Shown here: positions 1-11,094 of the stretch, piece by piece | How positions within the stretch are numbered: position 1 is the first letter of the stretch | How the letters are laid out: each line of letters opens with the position of its first letter | Assembly: GCA_009760885.1 (NCBI GenBank) | Contig: CM019701.1 | Coordinates: 15,038,282-15,102,281 of the forward strand | Length of the DNA stretch: 64,000 nt | From: Achatina immaculata | Lineage: Eukaryota; Mollusca; Gastropoda; Stylommatophora; Achatinidae | Direction: 5' to 3' | Position numbers and translations under genes: made by a program | The notes under the pieces: model-generated | Seen by the model: only the letters and a program-made list of their open reading frames with translations | Told to the model about the DNA's origin: nothing | The model's database searches: none

Positions 1-113
1 CACATGGAAGGGAGCAGAGAACAAATCCAAGAACAGAGACGACTGGAGGAGCCTTTATCCTTGGCCTATGGTCCCAAGGGAGTGAAAGGCGATGATGATG
101 ATGATGATGATCC
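1..113 (+). mobile_element. 3' end of LINE-C (RTE-like), cut by window edge
   Basis: Read in the frame that ends with the TGA near base 90, this stretch gives a tail containing SKNRDDWRSLYPW. It matches the C-terminus of the LINE at 45.7 kb (SKNRDDWRVF). The stop is followed at once by a (GAT)n tract, about 92-113, which serves as the 3' tail. An RT C-terminal tail is inferred from this similarity. The 5' part lies outside the window. Confidence 0.6.
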
Positions 114-640
114 GCGTTCTATCGAATCGCGTTGTTTCGAATCAGTAGCGTCAATATCAGATATACAGCAGGTAATGTATATTCTGTCCGCCATATTCTT
201 TTCACGCCGGTAAACAAAGAACATAAACAATAAACCTTAAAGCGTCTTAATTAATATGCTATAACCATTTTCCCCAGTCCAATTTAAAACACTAAATGCA
301 TGCAGTTAGCTCATTTTATGTTCAGTGTTTCAGTTGTTTTGCCTTTCCCCCTGCTATGTTTGTTTCTCAGTTTGCTATTGAAAACTTGTGTTTGTAATCA
401 AGCATAATAAGATTATAGCCGGAATCGTTAAGTATCTTTTGTCTTTTAGTTTCTTCGCCAATAGAGTTTTCTCCGTCCTTTGTTCCTTCTACCCCTATTG
501 TAAATTATCAGCCAATTTACCTCGTTCTCTCTCCTAATTAAAACATTATTGAACATAGCAAAACTGAACACGCTACGCTTGTTGGGCCGCGCAGAAAGAG
601 TAGAAGAGAGCAGAAAAAGGAAAATTATGTATGTACACAA
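114..640. other. No gene seen
   Basis: AT-rich sequence. The short open frames here lack coding character, and I see no repeat structure. Confidence 0.5.
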
Positions 641-842
641 ACAAACAAAAAATGAGGGAAACAAGACCAATGAGTAGATCAAGACAGAGATGGAAAGACA
701 AAATAGAAGAGTATATAAAGAAAATTGGTGTCGCCAACTGGAGAGAGAAGATTAGGAATAGGGAGGAATGGAGGTGATCTTTATCTGCGCTAATGAGCCT
801 TAATGGCTCAGAAGAAGAAGAAGAAGAAGAAGAAGAAGAATT
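640..842 (+). mobile_element. LINE 3' end with (GAA)n tail
   Basis: The translation contains RQRWKDKIEEYIKK followed by NWREKIRNREEWR and a stop. This is the usual C-terminal layout of LINE reverse transcriptases (RxRW...W...R..W). It ends in a (GAA)n tract at about 808-840. The copy is 5'-truncated and non-coding today. Confidence 0.55.
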
Positions 843-1840
843 GACTTTGTCTTCCTTGTACATGTTTTGTGATTTACATATATTTACATATATAAACATG
901 CTGTATTTTATTACATTTTTATTTTGGCAAGTAGGAAGCATATAAATTACTTTGAGATTTCACAAACTCCACTTCTTTTAAAATGTTAAACCCGAGTTTT
1001 TCGAATAATTTAATGTATAGAAATCTCAAAACTTGAATCTTTTTTTTTCCAAATCGACAAGTTTAATCTTTGTCCATAAACACTTTCAACTGACCTTCCT
1101 ATTCAATTAATTTGGATGTTTCTATAAAGAGAGATATTTGAAAATATTTTTGAACCAGAGCTACATGTTTCAGCTGATATTTGTTTACCAACGATCATAT
1201 TGTCTGTACTGCGATGTCTTACAAATACACATATTTTTCATTCACTCGTAAGCAAGCCTGCGTGAATTTTGTGAGATTCAGGCCATGAACAACAACTGTC
1301 ACAAACCAGGCTATGCTCTGATTGTTTTAAACATTCCAGAGATGCCACTGCATGTATAACCTTAGTCCACTTGGACATGTTCTACAAGTTTGGTCGTGGA
1401 AAATTTTCCCATCGCAAAGTGCATGTTCTCTGGAATTATTTTCACGCGGCGGATGAGCACTAAAAATGAATTAAACCGCGCCTGTTATCGCCTGATATCT
1501 AGAGTAATGGATTACACGTGAAAGCTGACGCTAAATGTTTTCCATTTCCATCTGTCACAATCTGTTGTCCCCAGCGGCCATGACGCACAGAAAAACTCCG
1601 GTAAACATTTCAATTCCTTGGGGGTTTTAAAATTGTAAGGAAAAAAAAACTCAGATTGTTTTAATTACGTTTGAAAAAAAAAAGTAAAACTTGATATGGA
1701 AAAGTTGCGTAGAGTGTGGAAAGTTTTAAATCGGAAAAATTCTCTTGTGTACATCGGTTTAAATATTGTACGTAATGTAGTTATTCCCTGCAAGTAGGAC
1801 ATAAATAATCTACAGAACACAGCATGCAGAAAAGGAGAAT
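843..1840. other. No gene seen
   Basis: AT-rich sequence with frequent stops on both strands and no convincing exon, repeat or mobile element. Confidence 0.45.
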
Positions 1841-2031
1841 TCTTCTTCTTCTTCTTCATTCTTCTTCTTCATTCTTCTTCTTCTTCTTCTTCTTCATTCT
1901 TCTTCATTCTTCTTCTTCATTCTTCTTCTTTTTCATTCTTCTTCTTCTTCTTCTTCATTCTTCTTCTTCTTCTTCATTCTTCTTCTTCTTCTTCTTCATT
2001 CTTCTTCTTCATTCTTCTTCTTCTTCTTCTT
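1841..2031. repeat. Interrupted (CTT)n microsatellite
   Basis: About 190 bases of CTT repeats broken by ATT interruptions give a strictly polypyrimidine strand. On the minus strand this is (GAA)n, like the 3' tails of LINEs elsewhere in the window, but no recognisable LINE body adjoins it. Confidence 0.9.
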
Positions 2032-2068
2032 TAATCTACCTGGAACTTCTAGCTGATGTTCTTTGCAG

Positions 2069-2215
2069 CCGATGATGAACGGAGATAAGAAAGACATTGC
2101 GAAGGCGGTATTCGACAGACTGTATGAGGATGAAGAGAAGGAGTGGATGGACGATATGCCGAGACTGATGAATCTCTGGGACAGATCAAGGGTGGTGGAA
2201 GAAAATCTGAACTAA
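2069..2215 (+). CDS. Candidate terminal exon of an unidentified gene
   Basis: A good acceptor (GATGTTCTTTGCAG) precedes 48 open codons ending in TAA at 2213-2215. The peptide is acidic, with EDEEKEWMDDMPRLMNLWD and a C-terminus of VVEENLN. Upstream the same frame is closed by a TGA at 2054, which fits an intron. Codon usage looks like coding sequence and no LINE similarity is apparent. Other exons would lie to the left, probably outside the window. I do not recognise the protein. A chance open frame remains possible. Confidence 0.35.
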   Translation, partial: PMMNGDKKDIAKAVFDRLYEDEEKEWMDDMPRLMNLWDRSRVVEENLN

Positions 2216-2484
2216 GTGATGAGAAAACATGTCACAAACAACCAAATGTTGTCTGTGTTAGTAGTCAGACTCGTCGGTGGGTGTTGGAATAAGCGGCGGG
2301 GCTTGTGTAGGAATGTTCCGAATGCGACAATGCCGGATTCTGAGTTCTTAGATCTGATGTTCTTTAGCGAGAAAGTTCTTAGTACAAACATGATAACACG
2401 GTCAAGGAATGTGGTGTGGTACCCCCGTAGCTTATGAACTGAATCAAACTCAATGCTTACATAGACCTGTCTGCCTCTTGTTGC
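2216..2484. other. No gene seen
   Basis: Possibly the 3' UTR of the candidate exon just upstream. No AATAAA close to the stop was found. Confidence 0.4.
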
Positions 2485-2877
2485 TTTATCGGCTGGGCAT
2501 ATTTTCCCCCATTTTGCTGTCTTATCTTCTGGGCATATTTTCCCCCATTTTGCTGCCTTATCGGCTGGGCATATTTTCCCCCATTTTGCTGCCTTATCGG
2601 CTGGGAATATTTTCCCCCATTTTGCTGTCTTATCTTCTGGGCATATTTTCCCCCATTTTGCTGCCTTATCGGCTGGGAATATTTCCCCCATTTTGCTGCC
2701 TTATCGGCTGGGCATATTTTCCCCCATTTTGCTGCCTTATCGGCTGGGAATATTTCCCCCATTTTGCTGCCTTATCGGCTGGGCATATTTTCCCCCATTT
2801 TGCTGCCTTATCGGCTGGGAATATTTCCCCCCATTTTGCTGCCTTGTCGGGTGGGCATATTGTCCCCCATTTCGCTG
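2485..2877. repeat. 36-bp minisatellite, about 11 units
   Basis: The unit contains CGGCTGGGCATATTTTCCCC followed by ATTTTGCTGCC. Variants alternate GGCTGGGCAT and GGCTGGGAAT or TTCTGGGCAT. Because the unit is a multiple of three, both strands stay open over long stretches (YRLGIFSPILLP on plus, ADKAAKWGKICP on minus). Three units lack one base and shift frame. I read these frames as by-products of the repeat, not as a gene. Confidence 0.9.
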
Positions 2878-3280
2878 ACATGACTAAGATATCCCACAAG
2901 TCCGCAGTGGAAGGGCACGGCCTCCAGTGTTGATGTTCTTGATACTGACAGCCTGTTGATGTTCATGCCTGGCATGTTCATTTCCAGTGCTTATGATCTG
3001 ATTCTTTTCTTGAAGAACTCGATATTTTATCTTATATTTGTTATTTACATTCGGTGAATCTTTTCCTTTCTCCATGAATTTGAGCGGAATCCCAAAAATA
3101 TATTACTTTCATTTTCTCTACATCTACAATTATCATCCTTCATTTTTGTTCACTCTCCTATCCCTTATTTCCTTTCATTTTTTTCTTCTGTATTCCAAAA
3201 TGTTTTTTTTTAAGCAAATCCCTTCTCATAACCTCTCAAAGTTTTTTGTTTTCGTCGTCGCATGTTAATACGCTCCGAAG

Positions 3281-3665
3281 CTAATTATGGACCAAAGTGT
3301 GTAAAAACAACGCAGTCAATGTTTAACGTGGACACTAAAATTAAAGACATCAGAGAAGTCATCACGACAGAAATGAGACGTTTAAAGAGATGATTCAACG
3401 TAACAAGGAGAGGCCTAATTAGAAATGACACCATCAGGGCAAAGGCTGGAGCTACACCAGTAGTAACACTACATCCAGGCAATCAAATGGTTTGGCCACG
3501 TTACACGACCATCACCAGACTGTATGCCACAGAAAAATATTCTCAGTTGTAGGAAGAGGAGGGAGAGGCCGCCCACGTAAGAGGTGGAGGGAGGAAATGA
3601 CAAAAACCTTAGATCTCCCATTATATGAAGCAAATCACCCAACCCTAACAAGATGTCTAATTGTC
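3281..3665 (+). mobile_element. LINE-D 3' fragment
   Basis: The translation runs through EMRRLKR, a stop, NVTRRGLIRNDTIRAKAG, then VGRGGRGRPRKRWREEMTK and LPLYEANHPTLTRCL. This order matches the RT C-terminal region of mollusc-type LINEs. Related copies lie at 12.3-13.15 kb and 58.56-58.79 kb. Broken by stops and a frameshift. Confidence 0.6.
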
Positions 3666-3900
3666 CTCTCAACACTTCTTCTTCTTCTTCTTCTTTGTTC
3701 GCTTCTACCACCAAGACCGCCCCGCGATCCTACTGAATTTACGCCTGTGGTCCACGTTAAGTCCTGTGTTTCCCCCGTGTGGTCCTTCCGGGGACCACAC
3801 GGGATCCCCGAGAGGACCACATGGGGTTCAGATTATCACAGGGCTTGAGCCTGTATTCTTGGTGGGTCCCGGAAGCGGGATTGCGTGCTCTCAACACTGA
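3666..3900. repeat. Repeat-like block with (CTT)n and a strong hairpin
   Basis: Starts with (CTT)n at 3668-3692. A perfect 12-bp inverted repeat, CCCGTGTGGTCC / GGACCACACGGG, sits at 3774-3785 and 3792-3803 with a 6-base loop. A further copy of GGACCACA lies downstream. The origin is unknown. It may be the 3' end of a minus-strand element. Confidence 0.5.
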
Positions 3901-5459
3901 AAGGTATAAGAAGAAGGAGACACGACAAGTGTACAAATGCACACAAATAAACACTTGACATTTGTAATACACGCATCACTTGTCATTGTCTCATTGCACA
4001 ACATCAGGCTTTGCTAGGTCAACAAGCCCTGCCATCCTGGAGATCTAGTCACTCTGTTCGACGCTTGTCAATCTGCTGTGGCACAACAGCCTGTATTCAA
4101 AACTACGACTTGGCCTTGGCCAGCTCCGGATGTGATGACCGTGTCATCTTTTTTTTTTTCTTGAAGTTTTCATCATCACTTCCGTATATTCACATCTAGG
4201 CTCCCATAGATGTTATACATCACATTTATACACCCATCTATCAGCTTTCACGAGTGCCCTGCCACGTTATCTCAAGTTATTTCAAGAATACAAACAGCTT
4301 CTACTCGTTCCTGGACTGTTATCAAAACTTAACTTCTTTAAAAATCTACTTTAGCTCCAAAGCTCGTCATATATCTATTACTGCCATTCTCATAATCTCT
4401 CTCCACATTAACCATGTTATCGCGCATGCTGGAAACTAATTGCTTTTAAACATAAGTTTTGAACTAACAACTTGCATGTGTAGCTGACATAACACTTGAC
4501 TTCACGGATTTTAATCCAATTCTCATTTATTTACAATACATCCATCATTTGTTAACGCTGAGAGCTTTTGTTACTGGAAGCAGAAATAAACTTTCTATCC
4601 AATCTGATTTTAATCCTCTGTAAATTAGTGTCAGATATTTTCTATCGTGTCAGAACAATATGTCTGCAAAAAAAATAATAAAAGAGTAGTAATAATATTG
4701 TAAAACACAGTAACTCACTAGACCCGGATTAACTCCTTACTGAGCAGTACAGCTCACAAATAAAGTGTAGGACGATAAAGGATTTTGTTTTAGTCTTTTG
4801 TTCATTTTTCATGACTCGGCACATAAAGGATTATTGATTGAAATACTTATAACCTACTTGAACCTCGCTTTTGGATTTTCCCGCTAGATCTGGATTTTCC
4901 CATCCCCGATCAAGCATTTGTAATCTTGGTTTGCGGAACTAGTACAGTTTTGTGTGTGTGTGTGTGTTATTTTGTTTGGCTTCATAAAGAAAATTAAGGT
5001 TGTGTTGTTCTAATTCTTTATTGAAATTATGTATCATTATCCTGTGTTTGCATGGATTGTTTGAAGATTATATATAGTGAACTTTCATTATTCATTATTA
5101 TTTTATTTTATGTTGCACATTTCCTTGAAGTCTTTCTTAATGAATGTGTGGCCATGTTAGACGCACAATAATAATGCTTCAGCTATGACAAGACACTATA
5201 AAAATAAGTCCTGTAGCGCCTTCAAATGCAAGCTTCAGATCTTTGAGGTAGATTCTAGGAAAGATCTTCAGGCACAGGCAGAGAGTAGGACAAGGAGTGG
5301 GCTGCTGTACCGTTGCTTGGATTCCCTGGATCTATCTCAAGGTGGCAGTGCTCTTTCTCTAAGGAATCTCTCATGCTATGAGTGACAGGTGAAGACCTAC
5401 CAGGGCAAAGAGGGAGCCAGTCTGTTTTCAAGGAGGGAGGGGTAGGGATTGGTGAAGAA
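3901..5459. other. No gene seen; short (TG)n
   Basis: Holds a (TG)n tract near 4951-4967 and a poly-T run near 4148. The open frames of about 60 codons here (4011, 4254, 5185) lack splice context and recognisable motifs. Confidence 0.4.
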
Positions 5460-5830
5460 GAGGGAAGAACTGATCGCTGGATCTAATTCTTGTATTATAC
5501 CTCTATAAGGAAGAAATGGTTGCAGGTCCTAATTCTTCTTTTTCTCTCTATAGGAAAAAATGGTTACTGGATCTAATTCATGTATTATACTTCCATAGGG
5601 AAAAATGATTGATGAATCTAATTCTTGCATTATCCCTCCGTAGGGAATAAATGGTTGTTGGTTCTAATTCTTCTATTATACTTCTAAGGAAAAGAAATGA
5701 TCGCTGGTTCTAATTCTTATACTATCCCTGTATAGGTAAGAAATGATTGCTAGCTCTAATTCTTGTACTATCCCTGTATAGGGAAAAAATGGTTTTCTGG
5801 TTCTAATTCTTGTATTATCCATCTATAACA
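5460..5830. repeat. 46-bp degenerate minisatellite, 8 units
   Basis: The core CTAATTCTTGTATTAT recurs at 5483, 5529, 5573, 5618, 5664, 5710, 5756 and 5803, a period of 44-49 bases. Each core is followed by a CTATAGGGAAGAAATGGTT-like segment. Units have diverged from each other, so the array is old. Confidence 0.85.
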
Positions 5831-6028
5831 GTGACTCTCAACATTTTTGCCCAGTGAAACCTTCCCACCTGATATCAGACTGTCATTCAATAAAGTGAGA
5901 TGCCGTGTAGAATATGTACACTATGTAAAAGAGTAGTTTGTAAAAAAATCAATCATTCCAACAGTCTTTGTCAGTCAGTCTGGGTCCCATTTCCCCCTCC
6001 TTCCTTCCGAAACCCTGAAATTCCCTGG

Positions 6029-6043
6029 GGGGGGGGGGGAGAG
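6029..6043. repeat. Poly-G run
   Basis: A run of about a dozen G bases. Similar runs occur near 7020, 17801, 23077, 26248, 43305, 57531 and 57594, with C runs near 7859, 35574 and 37446. Lengths may be unreliable because long homopolymers are hard to sequence. Confidence 0.7.
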
Positions 6044-6296
6044 GGGGAGCTTGAGTGGCAGGAGATTGAGGACATTCTCCTCTGGATGAAAACCCCTGCT
6101 CCATCATGTCGTCCTTTCTTTCACGCACTACCAGGACGTAAGCTGAACTGTTCGGGAGTGGAAGGACCTGCTACGATCGCTTTTACTGTTATGTTCACAT
6201 ATTTAAAGAAATAAGGCGCATGATAATGATGTTTACTCATCTTCTTAGTGTCTCCTCTTCAGCTTAAACTCACCTCATCCCTTTTATCTTTCACAG

Positions 6297-6385
6297 ACGA
6301 CGAGGAGAACCACGTAGCGATACCAAGGGACTATTTCAAGGGACACAAAACCAACCCAAAACCACCAGAGATAACTCACATGTAG
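6297..6385 (+). CDS. Candidate terminal exon of an unidentified gene
   Basis: A strong acceptor (CCCTTTTATCTTTCACAG) is followed by a frame entered one base into a codon. It runs 28 full codons to TAG at 6383-6385, starting DDEENHVAIPRDYFKGH and ending PKPPEITHM. Composition is coding-like (acidic start, proline-rich end). The upstream exon must end in phase 1 and was not located. The 2069 exon does not fit as its partner in the frame read. I do not recognise the family. Confidence 0.4.
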
Positions 6386-7400
6386 CTAAGACCGTGCTTC
6401 CATGGATGTGCTAGCTCTAGAAGTGTATACATTATATGCTTCATATACATATAGTTATTACTAAGTACAAGTGTAAACTGAAATGCCTTGATGTTTAAAA
6501 AAAATCTCATTTAATACGCTTTTAAATGTAAAGAAGACCTCGCTTAGTGTTAGATATGTCGCCAGTCGATGGAACGCATATCGAAACATCGTTATTCGAA
6601 GTCATATAGACGGAGCATCGTGGTATTGTTATAAAATCCAAACTGTCTGCAGCCTTCATTTATTTCGCAGTTTTGTTTTAATTCCCCCAATTGAAATTTA
6701 AGAAAGAAATGACCGAGGAAGCCTGAAAGAATTATTGTTTATTGTGTATAATTGATATTAATTATTACTGAATGGCTTGTCGAAGCAAAATGTTTTTCAT
6801 TGGATTTCGATAGTTAAAGTGGTTTAGAAATTTTTGAATAGGGAATGAAAGAGTTAAAATGTTTTATGTCACGTTAGTCGAGTTAGCAGTGTTCTGTACA
6901 GTGAAGGTTAGAGATATAGGAAGGTGGCCAGACTTGCTTTTAGGTAAAGAGCCACAAGAGACATGCAGTGAACTTGAGATGTTTGAGAACCGCTAGCAGT
7001 TGTGACATGGAAGAGGGGAGGGGGTTGGGGGGGGGGGGGGCAAGGTTCTTCTTCTTCTTCTTCTTCTTTAAGTTCCATGTCACGCATGAGAATTCTGGAG
7101 TCCTGCTGCTATGGAGTTTTATTCTTGTTTCTTTCTTCCTACATCTCCGTTGCTTCTGCTTTAGATCCACCCCAGTGTGCCTGAAATAGTGACCCTTTGT
7201 TTGAAATTTGAGAACCGTTCTATTTCAGTATTGTTTCAAGTATGAAATACCGATGTATTATTCTATTACTTTTCATATATGTTAGCATTGTAAATTAATC
7301 ATGCATTTGTCCTACTGTATGTTGGTCAAAATTTATTTTTTATAAAAATTAGTTTTAGCACCAATGGGATTCCATACTTAATACTGCATTGGTACGTGGA
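6386..7400. other. No further gene; poly-G and (CTT)n
   Basis: May be the 3' UTR of the exon ending at 6385. Contains a G run near 7020 followed by (CTT)n near 7047-7069. Confidence 0.4.
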
Positions 7401-7404
7401 AGAC

Positions 7405-7765
7405 ATGGGCAGTGTTCTTTATTCAGTGGGCCAAAAAAAGATTTGTTCTATCTTCACGCTGGCCACACTCTTCTTCTTTAACCGCACACTTTAAGAAAGA
7501 TCAGATTTACGAACCTCGCAGTTGAAAAATGGCCATAATTAAATTTAATCCATTGTACGCATTATAAAGGCATTACAAAGGCATTATAATGTAACTTTGT
7601 AATATAAAATCAATATTGTTAACGTTTCCATGAAATTATACGGTTGTTTTGGGGTTTTTTTTAAAAAGAAACTGCCTATATTAACTGCGGGCCAAAACAA
7701 AATGTTTCCCCGGGACACTTCTGACAACCGGACCAAAGGTTGCCCATTTGTGGGTTACAGCATGG
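7405..7765. mobile_element. Possible hAT-like MITE remnant
   Basis: The left side has GGGCAGTGTTCTTTATTCAG and the right side has GGACCAAAGGTTGCCCA. Read in reverse, the right side is GGGCAACCTTTGGTCC, a sequence typical of hAT MITE ends. The terminal repeats match only loosely and no duplication was confirmed. Confidence 0.25.
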
Positions 7766-8730
7766 TTTCTCAACATTCTATCCGCGGGGTTCTCTTGTTA
7801 CGGTAGAAAATGTTATGCTTTTTTTTTCGGTTACCATCATAAATTCTATGAGCCCCTCCCCCCCCCCCCCCTTCCCACTTTCTTTTCCAAATGATGAGGG
7901 GAGAAGGCGGTGGGAGGCCAAGAAAGAGAACTTAGGCTTCCAGTGGTAAATTTTGGTTTAGAGGATATTTAATGTTCTAAATATATCCTTGGTGTTTAAA
8001 TATTCTACAATGTCTAATTAACTCTTTACTTCTGCTTACAAGCAGAAAGTGTATGTAATATATGGCCTTACACTTACACGTTACTCTGATGTAGGCACGC
8101 AGAGTGATTCTAGTTAATGTATCGTAACAGCTACGATGCTGGCTTGTATGCATCTATAAGTATCACATACACATTTTTACCTACATTATCAAATATTTCA
8201 TCCATAATGTTTTACTGCTTTTACTTTGCATGCTTGCATGATATCATGATATAATATTTTGTCTTCTTAAAGGACAAGTTTCTGACAAGATAAAAACGTG
8301 CAGTTATGGTTGTTTTTTTTGGGTTTTTTTTTACAAAAATGTGAGTATTTCAAAACGCGAATTGTCAGAAATTTACTCAAAATTTTAAAAATTTATTTTC
8401 TTTCTTAATCAATAAATATTTCGGATGTAAAGAAGACACAGTTATGTGAAATTTGCCTAAATATTGTGTCTAAGCAAAGTAAATGAACTGCTTCAAATGA
8501 AACACAAGGTGAAATATTTCACATGAAAACTGTGTGAAAGGTTTCACGTGAAAGACAAGTCTTCCTTCTTGGTACATTTTGAAAAAAAAAAATGTTTATT
8601 TATTCTGATGTTTTTACAATGAAAGTGAGATGATTTCTTGAAAAAGTGATAGAACAGATAAGAAGAGAAAAAGGAACATATTCACGTGAAGGCAAAGGAA
8701 AAGGGAGGTTTAAAAGAATGTACCTCTGAT
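7766..8730. other. No gene seen
   Basis: AT-rich sequence with a poly-C run near 7859 and several poly-T and poly-A runs. Confidence 0.4.
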
Positions 8731-8735
8731 ATAAA

Positions 8736-9062
8736 GTAAAGGTAAACTTCCAGCTTCCATGCCGGTAGGCCATACTGGAGATACGGTGTTAGGCCCGTAT
8801 TTCCCAAAACCTTCGGCACATGAAAGTGCGATGTGGTCAGTATCACGCCTGGTCGCATTTAGCTTCTCAGATATCTCTGGTGCCCATTTTTAGAGGCTGG
8901 GTGGACCGCGAAGCCTTTTTGGTGTGTACCAGAAACAAAACAAAAAAAAGAAAAAACCAAAAAAAAAAAAAAAAGAACTTCCCCACTGCTGGGATTTGAA
9001 CCCGGTATCACCAGATTAGTAAGCCGAGCGCTTAAACACCCCTCTAACCACGCCGCCACATT
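8736..9062 (-). mobile_element. tRNA-derived SINE, family 1
   Basis: Read on the minus strand, the element begins GTGGCGGCGTGGTTAGAGG (box A-like). It continues to CCGGGTTCAAATCCCAG, a clear pol III box B. A poly-T segment and a body with TTTTGGGAAATACGGGCC follow. The tail is GTTTACCTTTACTTTA. Related copies lie at 36046-36300 (minus) and 60830-60922 (plus, 3' half only). Confidence 0.7.
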
Positions 9063-9123
9063 TGATGATGAGTGCATCAAATTAGCTATAATTCATATCG
9101 TATGAAGAAAGGTTGGTTTAACA

Positions 9124-10382
9124 CAGTGGTCCTTAACCTGGGGCCGTGGACCCTGTATAGGTTTGCTTTTCATTCGTGTAGGGCGTGATCTGGTGGTAGA
9201 TGAGTGTATGTATGAGAACTCATGTTGTAAGTAGTGACAAAGCAACATAACGACAATATCCAAACAACTGAAGACGTCACGCCGACCCTGGCTGGGACGA
9301 CGACCTCTGCACTGAAGAACAAGTTCAAGCAAAAGCCCAGCAACAAGATCTCGCATATATGTTCAATGTTTAACATGTTTAATCCGTGTTTAACCTTCTC
9401 GGCACTCACGTAGACAGATAAAGAGCTGGCATACTACCATACGACCATCCTCTAGCTTCTACACAGAACTGAAGTACCTTACACTGTCAACAACTGTGGC
9501 CCTACAATGGGCACCATTCCACTATGGAATATGTGGCAATGAAATAGCTGCAGCCTATCCAAAGCTGGGAGCAATCAAGATCAAACAAATCATCCAGTAA
9601 ACTACTAAGACGCGAAAGCCATAGTCCGTAACCAGTGCAGATATGAATGGAAGAAACAACTGAAATGCAACAGCGAACCAGATGCAATATACCAACTACA
9701 AGGACATCAGCAAATCATCTTCCTTCGTCTACGGGAATGCCACTACAGACTACTCAGCCACCTACATCGACTCAAAATATCTCACACAGATCAGTGTCCA
9801 TGTGGCAGTGGAGTCCATACTCTAGAACATATCCTTCAAGATTGCCCAAACCATGCAGACCTGAGGCGTGAGACATGGCCAGAGGACACAAGATTGTGGC
9901 AAAATGCTTTGGGGGCTTCTATCAGGATCTGGAGAGGACTGCAAGGTTTGCCATGTCTACAGGGATCAGGACCTGATGTGACCAACAACCTCGAAAGAAG
10001 AAGAAGAAGAAGTTCTTCTCTCCAAAGGTCCTTCTAAGAGCCCCTCTCGTGGCTAAGTTCATTAACAACTCAGTCGCGTGACCAAATGCCACCAAAAGTT
10101 CACACTGTCACTTGCTTAAACGTGTGTTGTAGTTAGACCAGACCACTATAACCCCTCTCCCCCAACCAAGAGTACCATCAACAACAACAAAAAGTAAGGA
10201 TTCGTGAACCAGCAGATGGGCTGACTCGACTTATATAACGAAATCTTAGCGTCGTGTGGGTCCTGTCTCTTCCTTTATATTTTAATGAGGGTCTAAAGAT
10301 GTTTTCCGACTGTAAGAGGATCCACGTCCTTTCTCAGGGTGGAAAGGGAAGTCCGCGGCCAAAAACAGGTTAAGAACCACTG
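9124..10382. mobile_element. hAT-like DNA transposon derivative
   Basis: The left end CAGTGGTCCTTAACCTG matches the reverse of the right end, CAGTGGTTCTTAACCTG (16 of 17). The next bases also resemble each other (GCCGTGGAC against GCCGCGGAC). The flanks GTTTAACA (9116-9123) and GTTTAACG (10383-10390) form an 8-bp duplication with one mismatch, as expected for hAT elements. No transposase was found inside. A LINE fragment (9440-10013) occupies the middle. Confidence 0.65.
9440..10013 (+). mobile_element. I-like LINE (family I2) RNase H and C-terminal end
   Basis: The translation shows VALQWAPFHYGICGNEIA, a decayed copy of the RNase H motif WIPxHCGIPGNE. Later come CGSGVHTLEHILQDCPNH and LRRETWPED, the usual C-terminal zinc-finger-like tail of I-type LINEs. 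The frame runs into (GAA)n at 9995-10012, read as ERRRRR. It is 5'-truncated and has stops. Confidence 0.65.
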
Positions 10383-10639
10383 GTTTAACGTATCACGTGA
10401 CCACAGCACATTGTTTTGCCTGATGTTTTGTTTTGAATGCAGAATTTCATTCAGCGCCCTCAGTCTACTAACAAAAGAGTACAAATGCAATCCATTTCCC
10501 AAATATAGATCGTGTTTACTATTTCCATTTACCGAAAACTGTCTCTATGGAGAAATGAAGAGTGAAATACTGGACATGTAATCCTAGGTACTGAAAAACA
10601 CATAAATGCCTTTGAATGTAAATGCTACAGAAGAGTTCT

Positions 10640-11060
10640 TCAATTATCATGGACACAAGAATCAGTCAGTCAAGTGCCGTGCCGTGTGGTATAGACAATC
10701 ATTTCTCTCCACAATTCCCTGTCTTTAGACTTGATTGTGAGATCCGCCGGTGACTTTCTTCCTAGCCACACTGACAGCCCATCCAATAACTTTTCTCTCT
10801 GTCTTCCTCTGTCTCTTCTTCCCTCAATTTTTTCAGTTGACACAATGTCTTCAAATTTTCCTCTTCTCAGAAATTGTCCTTCAAATCTCGTTTGTCTGCC
10901 TCTGATCTTTGCTGTAATTTGCCTTTTAACTCCAGCCTCTCTTATGACTTCTTCGTTGGTTTTCTTGACTGTCCATGGTACCTTCAACATCCTTCTTATA
11001 AACCATATTTCCGTGGCCTTCATTTCTCCTGTTCTTTCTTATTCATGGGCCATGCTTCAC
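10640..11060 (-). mobile_element. LINE family F C-terminal RT region
   Basis: The minus-strand frame 11023-10670 reads MKATEIWFIRRMLKVPWT, then REAGVKRQITAKIRGRQ, and ends KDRELWREMIVYTTRHGT with a stop. This is the RT C-terminal extension common in invertebrate L1/RTE-type LINEs. The 3' end continues as CACTTGACTGACTGA, a short 4-bp repeat tail. Confidence 0.65.
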
Positions 11061-11094
11061 ACAAAAAAGAATAAATATATCCATACTACAAGAA

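Noticed and set aside
1824..2075. 83-codon plus frame of Leu, Ser and Phe runs
   Set aside because: Produced by the (CTT)n tract; no real protein signal.
10670..11023. 117-codon minus frame as a host gene
   Set aside because: Matches the RT C-terminal tail of a LINE; a second copy at 27.9 kb confirms that it is repetitive.
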